Shown: piece after piece, positions 36,676-45,353 of the stretch
How the letters are laid out: every line of letters begins with the position of its first letter
How positions within the stretch are numbered: position 1 is the stretch's first letter
Assembly (NCBI GenBank): GCA_942491665.1
Contig: CALOBR010000003.1
Span: 1-64,000, forward strand
Origin: CAVQGZ01 sp942491665
Lineage (GTDB): Bacteria; Actinomycetota; Actinomycetes; Jiangellales; Jiangellaceae
DNA: 64,000 nt
Direction: 5' to 3'
Notes under the pieces: generated by a model
Seen by the model: only the letters and a program-made list of their open reading frames with translations
Database searches by the model: none
Told to the model about the DNA's origin: nothing
Translations under genes and position numbers: made by a program

Positions 36676-36932
36676 CCGCCGATCCGGGATACCTTTGTCA
36701 CGGCGACAGCCCCTCGGGGTCCTCGCTGGGCGTCGGGCCGGTGCAGCCCCCGGGTCTCACAAGAAGCCGCTTCGAGCGGCCACGCGCCGCGAGGCGCTCC
36801 CGGCCCGACGCTCCCCCACCTCTGGCCGCCGTCTTCGCGGTCGCGCTGCCCACGGGCCACAACACCGTCACAGCGGACGCCCGCCCCTGGCACAGGAAGA
36901 GGGTCGGGAGCACCATCGATGGGGAGGACGTC

Positions 36933-37598
36933 ATGAGGTACCGAGCCATCGCTGTTCTTGCCACGGGTGCACTGCTCGTCGCCGGGTGCTCGACCGGAGA
37001 CGATCCGGACGACGCCGCAGCCTCGCCCGCACCCACGGGAGGCGAACAGACTCCGGCGCAGACGCCCGGCGAGGGTGTCGCCCCGGACGACACCATGCTT
37101 CTGCCGCCCGAGCAGATGCCGGCCTGGAACAACGCCGGCACGTGGGTCGCCTCCGACGAGGCCACCTTCTCGCAGGTGTGCCCGCTCACCGAGCCGGCGT
37201 CGCTCGGGGCAACCGCGACGCTCGACGTGACGTACGAGTACGTGGTCGAGGTGGAGGAGGGCGAGACGGCTGACCCGAGTGCCGAGCCGATGCTGGGCGG
37301 CAACGTGCTCGCGTCCTTCGACGACGAGGCCGCCGCCACCGCCGCGATCGAGGCGTGGCGGGCCGAGCTGGCGGCATGCTCGGACGTCGGTGAGATCACT
37401 CAGTTCGACACAGGCGTGACCTGGACCGGCAACGACCTTGACGAGGCTACCGAGCTGTCGTGGTTCGACTTCACCGGGATCGCCGCCAAGGGCGCCACGA
37501 CTACGACCGTCGGGTTCTCGCTGCAGGGGCAGGATGCGAACTACGAGTCCGACCCGCTCGAGGAGTCGATGACCGCCTCGCTGGACGGGCTGCCGTAG
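36933..37598 (+). CDS. Lipoprotein of unknown function
   Basis: The 221-residue protein has a lipoprotein signal (MRYRAIAVLATGALLVAGC, lipidated Cys19). A short Pro/Thr linker follows, then a domain with PPEQMPAWNNAGTWVAS, a Cys in FSQVCPL and another in AACSDVG. The alternation of strands and helices (ASFDDEAAATAAIEAWRAELAAC, ATTTTVGFSLQGQD) resembles PknH-sensor-like or LpqN-like extracellular domains of actinobacteria, but I cannot assign one. ATG 36933 has GGGGAGGA upstream at good distance. It ends 17 bases from the convergent metallopeptidase gene. Confidence 0.75.
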   Translation: MRYRAIAVLATGALLVAGCSTGDDPDDAAASPAPTGGEQTPAQTPGEGVAPDDTMLLPPEQMPAWNNAGTWVASDEATFSQVCPLTEPASLGATATLDVTYEYVVEVEEGETADPSAEPMLGGNVLASFDDEAAATAAIEAWRAELAACSDVGEITQFDTGVTWTGNDLDEATELSWFDFTGIAAKGATTTTVGFSLQGQDANYESDPLEESMTASLDGLP

Positions 37599-37615
37599 GT
37601 ACGCGGGCCGAGGCG

Positions 37616-37963
37616 TCAGCCCCAGCCCATCTCGTGCAACGCTTCGTCGTCGATGCCGAAGTGGTGGGCGACCTCGTGGATCACCGTCGTACGCACCTCG
37701 TCGACCACATCGGCCCGGGTCTGGCAGATGCGCAGGATGGGCAGGCGGTAGATGGTGATCGTGTCGGGCAGCACCCCGGAGTACCAGCCGTCGCGCTCGG
37801 TGAGCGGAATGCCCTCGTACAGCCCTAGCAGGCTCTCTCCCGGCGGCGCCTCGTCGGCGACCAGCACGACGACGTTGTTCATCACCGCACCCAGCTCGGG
37901 CGGGATGGAGTCGAGCGCCTCTTCGACCAGCCGCTCGAACTCGACACCCTCCACGTCGACCAC
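37616..37963 (-). CDS. Minimal zinc metallopeptidase-like protein (PF06262 type)
   Basis: The 115-residue protein has the zincin motif HEVAHHFGIDDEALHEMGWG at its very C-terminus (HExxH plus a following acidic residue). Upstream lies FERLVEEALDSIPPELGAVMNNVVVLVADEAP and IPLTERDGWYSGVLPDTITIYRLPI. This is the whole family length; these are among the smallest gluzincin-like proteins. Activity has not been firmly shown for the family as far as I know. GTG 37963 gives the usual N-terminus. It is cytoplasmic and convergent with the lipoprotein gene. Confidence 0.88.
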   Translation of the reverse strand: MVDVEGVEFERLVEEALDSIPPELGAVMNNVVVLVADEAPPGESLLGLYEGIPLTERDGWYSGVLPDTITIYRLPILRICQTRADVVDEVRTTVIHEVAHHFGIDDEALHEMGWG

Positions 37964-38111
37964 GCCCCCATTGTCGCTGCGCGCGCGACAGCGTGCCCGT
38001 CCGAGCCGGGCGGGCGCACCGGGTTTGGGGGATGCCGTCGGCGACCCGTACACTCTCGGGCAGGTCCTCACCTGGATCGAGCCATGCGGCAAAGCCGGGC
38101 GTGAGGGCGCA

Positions 38112-38184
38112 GTCCCCATCGTCTAGCGGCCTAGGACTCCGCCCTTTCAAGGCGGCAGCGCGGGTTCGAATCCCGTTGGGGGCA
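38112..38184 (+). tRNA. tRNA-Glu (anticodon TTC)
   Basis: The 73-base gene starts GTCCCCATCGTCTAGCGG, has anticodon loop CTTTCAA (TTC, Glu) and ends with TTCGAATCCCGTTGGGGGCA. Acceptor GTCCCCA pairs with TGGGGGC. CCA is encoded at 38185-38187. Confidence 0.97.
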
Positions 38185-38238
38185 CCAGGGCAGTACCGAC
38201 CTCGGTAGGGTTCGCCGCAACACCAAGCAGCACAGCAA

Positions 38239-38312
38239 GGTCCTGTGGAGCAGTTGGAGTGCTCGCCGCCCTGTCAAGGCGGAGGTCGCGGGTTCAAGTC
38301 CCGTCAGGACCG
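38239..38312 (+). tRNA. tRNA-Asp (anticodon GTC)
   Basis: The 74-base gene starts GGTCCTGTGGAGCAGTTGG, has anticodon loop CTGTCAA (GTC, Asp) and ends TTCAAGTCCCGTCAGGACCG. Acceptor GGTCCTG pairs with CAGGACC. CCA is not encoded. It lies 54 bases after tRNA-Glu. Confidence 0.97.
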
Positions 38313-38370
38313 CGTCACCTCCCCCCTCTCGCCCGCCGTCAGATGCTCGTCGCGGCGTACCCTGGGCGGT

Positions 38371-38991
38371 ATGCATCGAGTCGGCCCGCTGCTCGTCGGC
38401 GTGCTCGTCGCTCTGCTCTCGGTCCTGGCGCTTGCTGCGCCCGCGCAGGCCCACGACTACCTCGTGTCGTCGACCCCCGAGTCCGGCGCCACCGTCAGCG
38501 ACTCGCCGCCGCAGGTGAGCCTGGAGTTCAACACGTCGATCGGCCAGCAGTTCGCCCAGGTCGCCGTGGTCGGACCCGACGGCACCACCTACCAGGACGG
38601 CACCCCGCTCGTCGACGGCCCGTCCGTCACCCAGGCGGTCACGGCTCTGCCGGCCGGTATCGAGGTCACCGTCTCGTACCGGGTCGTCTCCTCCGACGGC
38701 CACCCGATCGGCGGGACGGTGCCGTTCACCATCGCCGCCGGGACAGCGGATGGGGCGTCCGCCGACGAGCCCGAAGCCGAGCCGACCACCGAGCCCGCAG
38801 CGAGTGCCGAGGCCGAGAGCCAACCGGAACCCAGCGCTGAGGCCGCCACCACCCCCACGGCGCTGACGAGCGAGGCAGACAGTGACGGGACGCCCACCTG
38901 GGTGCTTGTCGCCGGTGCCACCGCCGTAGCCGCCGTCATCGGCGTGGGCATCGCGGTCATGCGCCGCACGTCCAGGGTGTCGAAGCCGTGA
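38371..38991 (+). CDS. CopC-domain copper-binding protein with C-terminal membrane anchor
   Basis: The 206-residue protein has a signal peptide cut after AQA. The mature N-terminus begins with His (HDYLVSSTPESGATVSDSPPQVSLEFN), the Cu(II)-binding brace position of CopC. A second conserved His is in SSDGHPIGGTVPF. An acidic/Pro/Ala linker leads to one C-terminal helix (TPTWVLVAGATAVAAVIGVGIAV) with a basic tail, so the domain is held at the outer face of the membrane. The CopD-like gene follows after 16 bases, and the pair probably moves copper toward cytochrome oxidase assembly. Confidence 0.9.
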   Translation: MHRVGPLLVGVLVALLSVLALAAPAQAHDYLVSSTPESGATVSDSPPQVSLEFNTSIGQQFAQVAVVGPDGTTYQDGTPLVDGPSVTQAVTALPAGIEVTVSYRVVSSDGHPIGGTVPFTIAAGTADGASADEPEAEPTTEPAASAEAESQPEPSAEAATTPTALTSEADSDGTPTWVLVAGATAVAAVIGVGIAVMRRTSRVSKP

Positions 38992-39007
38992 CGACCTCGT
39001 CCGGGCC

Positions 39008-41035
39008 ATGACCAGCACTCTCACCCGGCACCCGGACGCCGCGCCGGCCGAGCCCCTGCCCGCCTCGCGCTGGGCCCCGATCGCCGTCGGCGTCGCTGTG
39101 GCGACCCTGCTCGTCGCCCTGGCCGTGGGCGGCGGAGCCATCGGGTACGTCCTGCCGGGCCTTCCCGACCCGGGCGCCCTGACCCGTTGGGGCCTGCCCG
39201 TCGCCAAGCTCATGCTCGATGGCACCGGCGCCGTCACTGTCGGCCTGCTGCTGCTCGCGGTGCTGCTGCCGGCTCGCAAGGACGAGCTGCCCCGCGATGC
39301 CTTGCGCGCCATGCGTCTGGCCTCGCTCTGGGCCGGTGTGTGGGCCCTGGCCGCGCTGGTCACGCACCTGCTCACGCTCAGCGACCTGATCGGGCTGCCG
39401 CTCGGGCAGTCCGTGGCCGGCAACTCCCTCGTCACCTTCACCCTCAGCGTCGAGCAGGGGCAGGCCTACGCCATCGTCGTCATCCTGGCCGCGATCCTCG
39501 TGCCCGCCGCTCGGGTCACGCTGCGTCCCGGTGGGGCGCTGGCCCTGCTCATCCTGTCGATCTCGACCCTAGTTCCCCCGGCGCTCATCGGGCACTCCTC
39601 GTCGGGGGACTACCACCACTCGGCGGCGTTCAGCCTGATCGTGCACGTCATCGCGATCTCGCTGTGGATCGGTGGCCTGGTCGCCCTCACCTGGTACGCC
39701 GGGGTTACCCGGCGCGGACGCAGCGAGCTACCGCGCGCTGCCCGCGCCTTCAGCCCTATGGCCTTGGCCGCGGTGATCGCCGTCGGAGCGAGCGGCGTGC
39801 TGAACGCCGTCGTCCGCATGTACGGACCGTCCGACCTGGTCACGACCGCCTACGGGCGCCTGGTGCTGCTCAAGGTCGCACTGCTCGTGGTGCTGGTGTG
39901 GGCCGGCGCACGGCACCGGTCCCGCACGCTGGCCGACCTCGACGCCGGACGACCGCGAGCGTTCACTCGCCTCGCCATCGGCGAGATCGCCGTGATGGCC
40001 GCCGCCATGGGCCTGGCGGTTGCGCTCTCCCGCACGCCGCCCCCGGTTCCCGAGGTGATCGAGAACGCCAGCCGTGTGCGCGAGGTGCTCGGCTTCGCAC
40101 CCCCCGAGGCGCCGACGCTGGGCTCGTACGTTACGGAGGTCTACCCGGACGCGCTGTTCGCGCTCATCACGCTGGCCATGGCGCTTCTCTACGTCGGTGG
40201 CGTCGTCCGGCTGCGCCGTCGTGGCGACCGCTGGCCGCTCGGGCGCACGGTGGCGTGGCTGCTCGGCACCGCCATCCTGGCCTTCGTCAGCCTCTCGGGC
40301 GTGCAGACCTACGCGATGATGATGATGTCGGTGCACATGGTGCAGCACATGACGATCGCGATGCTGGTGCCGGTGCTGCTCGTGCTCGGCGCCCCGATCA
40401 CTCTCGCCCTGCGCGCCACCCCGGCCGCGAGGAGGGGTGAGATCGGCCCACGTGAGCGCATCCTCGGGGTGCTGCACAGCCGCGTCGTCCGCTTCGTCAC
40501 GCACCCGATCGTGGCGTTCGGCATCTTCGTCACTGCCGCCCCGATGGTGTACTTCTCCGGGCTCTTCGAGTACGCGATGTTCAACCACACCGGGCACATG
40601 CTGATGAGCCTGCACTTCTTGCTCGGTGGGTACCTCTTCTACGAGGTGGTGATCGGCACCGACCCGCTGCCCAGGCGCCCGCCCTACCCGATCCGCGTGG
40701 TGATGGTGCTCGCCTCGGCCGGGTTCCATGCCTTCTTCGCCGTGGGACTCATGGAGTCGGCCCGGCTCGTGGCGGGCGACTACTACGCGCTTCTCGGCTC
40801 CGAGATCGCGTGGCTGCCCGACACCCTCGCCGACCAGCGTGCCGGCGGGGCGATCACCTGGGGGTTCGGGGAGATCCCGGCACTCATCGTGCTGATCGCC
40901 CTCGTTGTTCAGTGGTCACGCTCCGACGACCGCGAGTCGCGCCGCCGCGACCGCAAGCAGACCGATCCCGAGCTCGAGCAGTACAACGCCTACCTCGCCG
41001 CACTGGCCGCGCACGACAAGGCCGGCTCGTCATGA
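39008..41035 (+). CDS. CopD / CtaG (caa3-type) fused membrane protein
   Basis: The 675-residue protein is a natural two-part fusion. The first part (to about residue 345) is CopD-like, with His-rich loops such as ALIGHSSSGDYHHSAAFSLIVHVIAISLWIGG, the copper-handling motif. The second part is a CtaG/caa3 cytochrome oxidase assembly domain with MMMMSVHMVQHMTIAMLVPVLLVLGAP, FNHTGHMLMSLHFLLGGYLFYEVV and AGFHAFFAVGLM. The tail is charged and cytoplasmic. Together with CopC upstream it likely imports or delivers copper for cytochrome c oxidase. This fusion is common in actinobacteria. Confidence 0.92.
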   Translation: MTSTLTRHPDAAPAEPLPASRWAPIAVGVAVATLLVALAVGGGAIGYVLPGLPDPGALTRWGLPVAKLMLDGTGAVTVGLLLLAVLLPARKDELPRDALRAMRLASLWAGVWALAALVTHLLTLSDLIGLPLGQSVAGNSLVTFTLSVEQGQAYAIVVILAAILVPAARVTLRPGGALALLILSISTLVPPALIGHSSSGDYHHSAAFSLIVHVIAISLWIGGLVALTWYAGVTRRGRSELPRAARAFSPMALAAVIAVGASGVLNAVVRMYGPSDLVTTAYGRLVLLKVALLVVLVWAGARHRSRTLADLDAGRPRAFTRLAIGEIAVMAAAMGLAVALSRTPPPVPEVIENASRVREVLGFAPPEAPTLGSYVTEVYPDALFALITLAMALLYVGGVVRLRRRGDRWPLGRTVAWLLGTAILAFVSLSGVQTYAMMMMSVHMVQHMTIAMLVPVLLVLGAPITLALRATPAARRGEIGPRERILGVLHSRVVRFVTHPIVAFGIFVTAAPMVYFSGLFEYAMFNHTGHMLMSLHFLLGGYLFYEVVIGTDPLPRRPPYPIRVVMVLASAGFHAFFAVGLMESARLVAGDYYALLGSEIAWLPDTLADQRAGGAITWGFGEIPALIVLIALVVQWSRSDDRESRRRDRKQTDPELEQYNAYLAALAAHDKAGSS

Positions 41036-41068
41036 GCCGAGCGGCGCCCGTGTACCCTTGACGCGCCC

Positions 41069-41142
41069 GGGCAGGTAGCTCAGCTGGTACGAGCGTCCGC
41101 CTGAAAAGCGGAAGGTCGGCGGTTCGAACCCGCCCCTGCCCA
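41069..41142 (+). tRNA. tRNA-Phe (anticodon GAA)
   Basis: The 74-base gene starts GGGCAGGTAGCTCAGCTGG, has anticodon loop CTGAAAA (GAA, Phe) and ends TTCGAACCCGCCCCTGCCCA. Acceptor GGGCAGG pairs with CCTGCCC. CCA is encoded at 41143-41145. Confidence 0.97.
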
Positions 41143-41159
41143 CCACGAACGTCGGGCGG

Positions 41160-41399
41160 CTACTCCTCGCTGGCGGCCGCGTCGTCCGGCGCGCTGCGCG
41201 GCATCGGCACCTGGCCGGTGAGCAGCGCACGCACCTCCGACTCGCGGTAGCGGCGGTGGCCGCCCAACGTGCGGATCGACGACAGCTTGCCGGCCTTGGC
41301 CCATCGGGTGACCGTCTTGGGGTCGACCCGAAACATCGAGGCGACCTCAGCAGGAGTGAGCAATGCCTCCGTCTCAGAACCGCGGTTCGACGTGGCCAT
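41160..41399 (-). CDS. bldC: BldC-type MerR-like transcriptional regulator
   Basis: The 79-residue protein consists of one winged helix: LLTPAEVASMFRVDPKTVTRWAKAGKLSSIRTLGGHRRYRESEVRALL. This is almost the textbook BldC sequence. In Streptomyces BldC binds head-to-tail on repeated sites and holds back development; in non-sporulating actinobacteria its targets are less known. ATG 41399 is the first start before the domain. The short extension after ALLTG is not conserved in general. It is divergent from the dehydrogenase gene and convergent with tRNA-Phe. Confidence 0.93.
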   Translation of the reverse strand: MATSNRGSETEALLTPAEVASMFRVDPKTVTRWAKAGKLSSIRTLGGHRRYRESEVRALLTGQVPMPRSAPDDAAASEE

Positions 41400-41534
41400 C
41401 ACTCGCCTCCTTCGTAGAGCGTCCAGGGACGAAAACCGGACGTCCCCGTCATACAACACCTTTCGGCGGATGTTAGCCACCCCGATCACGGTTTGGTCAC
41501 GACGGACGTGATTCGTCGCACCTAGAGTCGAGTC
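41400..41534. promoter_or_regulatory. Divergent region between bldC and the dehydrogenase gene
   Basis: Promoters for both genes must lie within these 135 bases. An AT-richer patch around 41448-41470 (catacaacacctttcgg) is the most promoter-like part. No operator could be assigned. Confidence 0.4.
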
Positions 41535-42584
41535 GTGGACGTGTTCGACGCAGGCCATGAGCAGGTGGTGTTCTCCGCCGATGCCGAGAGCGGCCTGCGG
41601 TCGATCATCGCGGTCTACTCCACCGCTCTTGGTCCGGCCCTGGGCGGCACCCGCTTCGTGGCGTACTCGAGCACCGAGGACGCCCTGGACGACGTTCTCG
41701 CCCTCGCCCGCGCCATGGCCTTCAAGAACGCGCTGGCCGGGCTGCCCCACGGCGGCGGCAAGGCCGTCATCATCGGCGACCCGGACCGTGACAAGAGCGA
41801 GGCGCTGCTGCGGGCGTACGGCCGGGCGATCGAGTGGCTCGGTGGGCGCTACATCACTGCCTGCGACGTGGGTACGTACGTGAACGACATGGACGTGGTG
41901 GCCCAGACCTCCACACACGTCACCGGACGCTCCCCGGAGAACGGCGGTGCCGGCGATTCCGGCATCCTCACCGCTTACGGCGTCTACCAGGGCATGCGGG
42001 CGTGCGCGATGCATCGGTGGGGCTCGGCCAGCCTGGCCGGGCGCCGAGTCGGGGTCGCCGGGCTCGGCAAGGTCGGCTCCCGCCTCGTCACACACCTGCT
42101 GGACGAAGACGCCCACGTCGCAGTGAGCGACGTCAACCCCGACGTGCTCGCCTCCACCACCGCGCGGCACCCCCAGGTCGACGCCATGACCCCAGGCGCG
42201 CTGCTCACCGCCGACCTCGCGATCTACTCCCCCAACGCCCTCGGCGGCGTCATCGACCCCTACGCCGCGGCGACCATGGATGCCGAGGTCGTCTGCGGCG
42301 GCGCGAACAACCCCCTGACCGGCCCGGATGCCGCCGTTGTCCTGCTCGAGCGCGGCATCACCTACGCCCCGGACTACCTCGTGAACTCCGGCGGGGTGAT
42401 CCAGGTCTCCGACGAGCTGCTCGGGTTCGACATGACCAGGGCCCGGGCCACCACCGAACGCATCTACGACACCACGCTCGAAGTGCTCGCCGTTGCCGCT
42501 GACGAGGGCATCAGCCCCCTGCTGGCGGCCGACCGAGTCGCCGAGCATCGGATGGCAACGGCTGGACGCGACGGAACACCCTGA
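41535..42584 (+). CDS. Glu/Leu/Phe/Val dehydrogenase (probably valine/leucine type)
   Basis: The 349-residue enzyme oxidatively deaminates a branched-chain amino acid with NAD. The substrate domain holds LGPALGGTRFVAYSS and the catalytic Lys in LAGLPHGGGKAVIIGDP. The NAD domain has the Rossmann turn GVAGLGKVGSRL and an acidic residue after the next strand (VSDVNPD), typical for NAD. NNPL and NSGGVIQVSDE complete the family signature. Length suits Val/Leu/Phe dehydrogenases rather than the longer Glu type. Start GTG 41535 is close to the family N-terminus. Its place between bldC and DUF3073 is conserved in actinomycetes. Confidence 0.93.
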   Translation: MDVFDAGHEQVVFSADAESGLRSIIAVYSTALGPALGGTRFVAYSSTEDALDDVLALARAMAFKNALAGLPHGGGKAVIIGDPDRDKSEALLRAYGRAIEWLGGRYITACDVGTYVNDMDVVAQTSTHVTGRSPENGGAGDSGILTAYGVYQGMRACAMHRWGSASLAGRRVGVAGLGKVGSRLVTHLLDEDAHVAVSDVNPDVLASTTARHPQVDAMTPGALLTADLAIYSPNALGGVIDPYAAATMDAEVVCGGANNPLTGPDAAVVLLERGITYAPDYLVNSGGVIQVSDELLGFDMTRARATTERIYDTTLEVLAVAADEGISPLLAADRVAEHRMATAGRDGTP

Positions 42585-42670
42585 GACGTTGTACCGTGGC
42601 ACCACGAGAAACCGACAGAAGAGGGCGCGCTGAACGGCCGCCCCGCGTGTGTGCGAGGGGGTCGAACCCC

Positions 42671-42880
42671 ATGGGCCGGGGACGAGCCAAGGCCAAGCAG
42701 ACGAAGGTTGCCCGGAAGCTGAAGTATCAGACTCTGGATACCGACCTCACGGCGCTGCAGCGAGAGCTGGCCAATGACGAGGACGACGCTGGTCGCTTCG
42801 ACATCGACGAAGGCGACGCACCCAACGGGTACGACGTGGACGACGATGCCGAGGACGACTACGACTACAGCGGTCGCTGA
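42671..42880 (+). CDS. DUF3073 small protein
   Basis: The 69-residue protein has a basic N-terminal half (MGRGRAKAKQTKVARKLKYQT) and a very acidic tail (DEDDAGRFDIDEGD, later DVDDDAEDDYDYSGR). This is the actinobacterial DUF3073 family, of unknown function. The charge split suggests nucleic acid or protein binding, but nothing is proven. ATG 42671 begins the conserved GRGRAKAKQ motif. It sits between the amino acid dehydrogenase and purM, its usual place. Confidence 0.92.
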   Translation: MGRGRAKAKQTKVARKLKYQTLDTDLTALQRELANDEDDAGRFDIDEGDAPNGYDVDDDAEDDYDYSGR

Positions 42881-42950
42881 GGTCGGCACGCCACACAAGT
42901 GAGGACGCTCGGCTCTTGTCGGGTTCCTGACCGGGTTCGATCCTGGACAT

Positions 42951-44288
42951 GTGCGCGTCGACGATGCGATGGGTGCTGGGCGCGACCCCGTCCTGGATCT
43001 CACGAAGTCGTTCGCCCTTCTGGTCGTCGTTGTCGCGCACGCGCTGGCGTGGGACGTCAGCACCGGCACGCCTGCGAGCATCCTCGACCTGCGTCCTGAG
43101 CTGAGCTGGGTCACCTGGCTGCTGCAGGTGCTGCCGCTGTTCTTCGCAGCCGGTGCGGTGAGCAACCTGGCCTCGTGGGGTCGCCGGCGCGACGCCGCGT
43201 GGTTCTGGCGCCGCCGCATGAGCCGCCTGGCCACGCCGGCGGTGCTGTACGCGCTCGTGTGGGCGGCGGTGCTTCTGCCCCTCGCCCTGTTCTTCACCCC
43301 GGTGGAGATGGTCGGGCGCTACCTCGCCCAGCTGCTCTGGTTCCTGGGCGTCTACGCCGCAGCCGTGATCGCCGTCCCGTGGACCGCCCGATGGGCGACG
43401 CGCCCGGTGCTCACCCTCGGCCTGTGGTTTGCTGTGATCGTCGCCGTCGACCTCGTGCGCTGGCAGCTCGCGCCCACGTTCGGGTGGTTCAACATGCTGC
43501 TGGTGTGGGCCTGGCTGCACCAGCTCGGCTACTCGCTGAGCGCGCTACGGTCTCGCCCGGCCGCCACGCTGGTGGCCGCTGGCGGCGCGGCGCTCGCGCT
43601 CGCCGTGGCAGTTGCGGTGGTGGGGCCCTACTCGACGTCGATGGTGTCGACCGCGGCCGACCCCCGGCTGTCCAACCTCTCCCCTCCCACCGTCGTGCTG
43701 GCCCTGTACGGGTTGGCCCAGGTGCTTCTGGTCGCCGCCCTCTGGCCTGCGTTGCAGCGACTCATGCAGTGGCGCCCGGCATGGATGGCCGTCGCGGTGA
43801 TCGGGTCGCGAGCGGTGGAGGTCTACCTCTGGCACATCCCGCTGGTCGCCGTCGTGATCGGCACCTCGTGGATCACCGGTCTGGGTCCTGTGCCCTTGAG
43901 CGCTGCGTGGTGGGCCCTGCATGTGACGGTGGCCGCCCTGGTCGTCCCGCTGGCCTGGTGGGTCGCCGGGCCGACCGGCAGGGCGTCGCGTCGACTCGTC
44001 GCCTGGGCGGGGCGGGGACAGCACGTGCCGAGACGCTCCGGCACGCTCGCCGCGTGCCTGGTTGTCGCGACATCGATCGTGGCGTTGTCGCAGACCGGTC
44101 TGGCGACGTGGTGGGGTGACGGGCTGCTGCGCCTCCCGATGTCGACCGTGCTGCTGGTGGCCGCCCTCGTGGGAGGCTGGTGGGTTATCGTCGGGTCACC
44201 GGCCGGCGTGGGCTCCGACGACGTGCGTGGACTCCCCGGCGGCGACGTGACCGATCTGCCACGCGGCGATGCCTCGGTCGGCCAGTAG
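42951..44288 (+). CDS. Integral membrane acyltransferase (acyltransferase 3 family)
   Basis: The 445-residue protein starts RDPVLDLTKSFALLVVVVAHALAW, the family signature with the catalytic His on the first helix. It goes on with about ten further hydrophobic helices, and RRRMSRLATPAVLYALVW is the usual Arg-rich loop. Such proteins transfer acyl groups to sugars, peptidoglycan or lipids at the membrane. The acceptor is unknown. GTG 42951 and ATG 42966 are both possible starts. The last 31 codons overlap the 3' end of purM on the other strand by 93 bases, and this tail (DDVRGLPGGDVTDLPRGDASVGQ) looks non-conserved. Confidence 0.85.
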   Translation: MRVDDAMGAGRDPVLDLTKSFALLVVVVAHALAWDVSTGTPASILDLRPELSWVTWLLQVLPLFFAAGAVSNLASWGRRRDAAWFWRRRMSRLATPAVLYALVWAAVLLPLALFFTPVEMVGRYLAQLLWFLGVYAAAVIAVPWTARWATRPVLTLGLWFAVIVAVDLVRWQLAPTFGWFNMLLVWAWLHQLGYSLSALRSRPAATLVAAGGAALALAVAVAVVGPYSTSMVSTAADPRLSNLSPPTVVLALYGLAQVLLVAALWPALQRLMQWRPAWMAVAVIGSRAVEVYLWHIPLVAVVIGTSWITGLGPVPLSAAWWALHVTVAALVVPLAWWVAGPTGRASRRLVAWAGRGQHVPRRSGTLAACLVVATSIVALSQTGLATWWGDGLLRLPMSTVLLVAALVGGWWVIVGSPAGVGSDDVRGLPGGDVTDLPRGDASVGQ

Positions 44289-45269
44289 GCCGAGCGCGGC
44301 AGCAACCTCGTCCTGGGGCAGCACCACGGCCATGCCGACCCCCACGTTGAACGTGCGCTCGAGCTCGTGCTGAACGACGCCCAGGTCGGACAGAACAGCG
44401 AACACCGGCGGCAGCACCCACGTCGAGCGGTCGAGCACCGCACCCATACCGTGAGGCAGCACCCGGGCGATGTTGGCGGCGAGCCCCCCGCCCGTGATGT
44501 GCGACATGGCGTGTACCTCGACGGCGTCAGCCAGGGCCAGGCAGTCCAGGGCGTAGATGCGGGTGGGCTCCAGCAGCTCCTCGCCGAGGGTGCGGCCGAG
44601 CTCGGGCACCTCGCGCTCCAGCGTCCAGCCGGCATGGCTGAAGAAGGCGTGGCGGGCGAGGGAGTACCCGTTGGAGTGCAGCCCGCTGCTGGCCAGGGCG
44701 ACCACCGCGTCGCCGGCCGCCACTCGGTGCGCACCCAGCACCCGGTCGGCCTCGACCACCCCGGTGGTGGCCCCGGCGATGTCGTACTCGTCCTCGGCGA
44801 GAAGGCCGGGGTGCTCGGCGGTCTCGCCGCCGATGAGCGCGGCACCCGCGATGCGGCAGCCCTCGGCTACCCCGGACACGATGGCGGCGATCCGCTCAGG
44901 CTCCACCTTGCCGCAGGCGATGTAGTCGGTGACGAACAGCGGCTCGGCCCCGCACACGACGAGGTCGTCCACGAGCATGCCCACGAGGTCGTGCCCGATC
45001 GTGTGGTGCACGCCCATGCGCTGCGCGATCACCACTTTGGTGCCGACCCCGTCAGTCGACGCGGCCAGCAGCGGTCGCCGGTAGTCGCGCAGGGCTGAGG
45101 CGTCGAACAGCCCGGCGAACCCGCCGAACCCACCCACGACCTCGGGGCGCGACGCCGCAGCGATGCTCGCTCGCATCATCTCGACGGCGCGGTCACCGGC
45201 CTCGATGTCGACGCCGGACGCGGCGTAGGTGACCACCGTCGGCTCGTCGGTGCTCGGCGCTTCAGCCAC
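44196..45269 (-). CDS. purM: Phosphoribosylformylglycinamidine cyclo-ligase
   Basis: The 357-residue enzyme closes the imidazole ring of AIR from FGAM with ATP, the fifth step of purine synthesis. Motifs include YAASGVDIEAGDRAVEMM at the N-terminus, LLAASTDGVGTKVVIA (ATP/substrate loop), ALIGGETAEHPG and HITGGGLAANIARVLP. Length is normal. GTG 45269 is the start; it leaves the usual short leader before TYAASGVD. The 3' end overlaps the acyltransferase gene by 93 bases. purF lies upstream on the same strand, but nagA and nagB are placed between them in the other direction. Confidence 0.96.
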   Translation of the reverse strand: MAEAPSTDEPTVVTYAASGVDIEAGDRAVEMMRASIAAASRPEVVGGFGGFAGLFDASALRDYRRPLLAASTDGVGTKVVIAQRMGVHHTIGHDLVGMLVDDLVVCGAEPLFVTDYIACGKVEPERIAAIVSGVAEGCRIAGAALIGGETAEHPGLLAEDEYDIAGATTGVVEADRVLGAHRVAAGDAVVALASSGLHSNGYSLARHAFFSHAGWTLEREVPELGRTLGEELLEPTRIYALDCLALADAVEVHAMSHITGGGLAANIARVLPHGMGAVLDRSTWVLPPVFAVLSDLGVVQHELERTFNVGVGMAVVLPQDEVAAALGLLADRGIAAWQIGHVAAGESTHVVGAHAGR

Positions 45270-45353
45270 GCCAACGAGGCTAGTCGGCCTCGTGACGAAA
45301 CGTGGACGTCGACCCCTGGCCCACCCCCGCCGCCGCCGTGGTTGGCTGAGCCC

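Noticed and set aside
39187..40440. Long Arg/Gly-rich + strand frame inside the CopD/CtaG gene
   Set aside because: It is the GC-rich shadow of a clear membrane protein, as are similar long Arg-rich frames opposite feoB, purM and the GT87-like gene.
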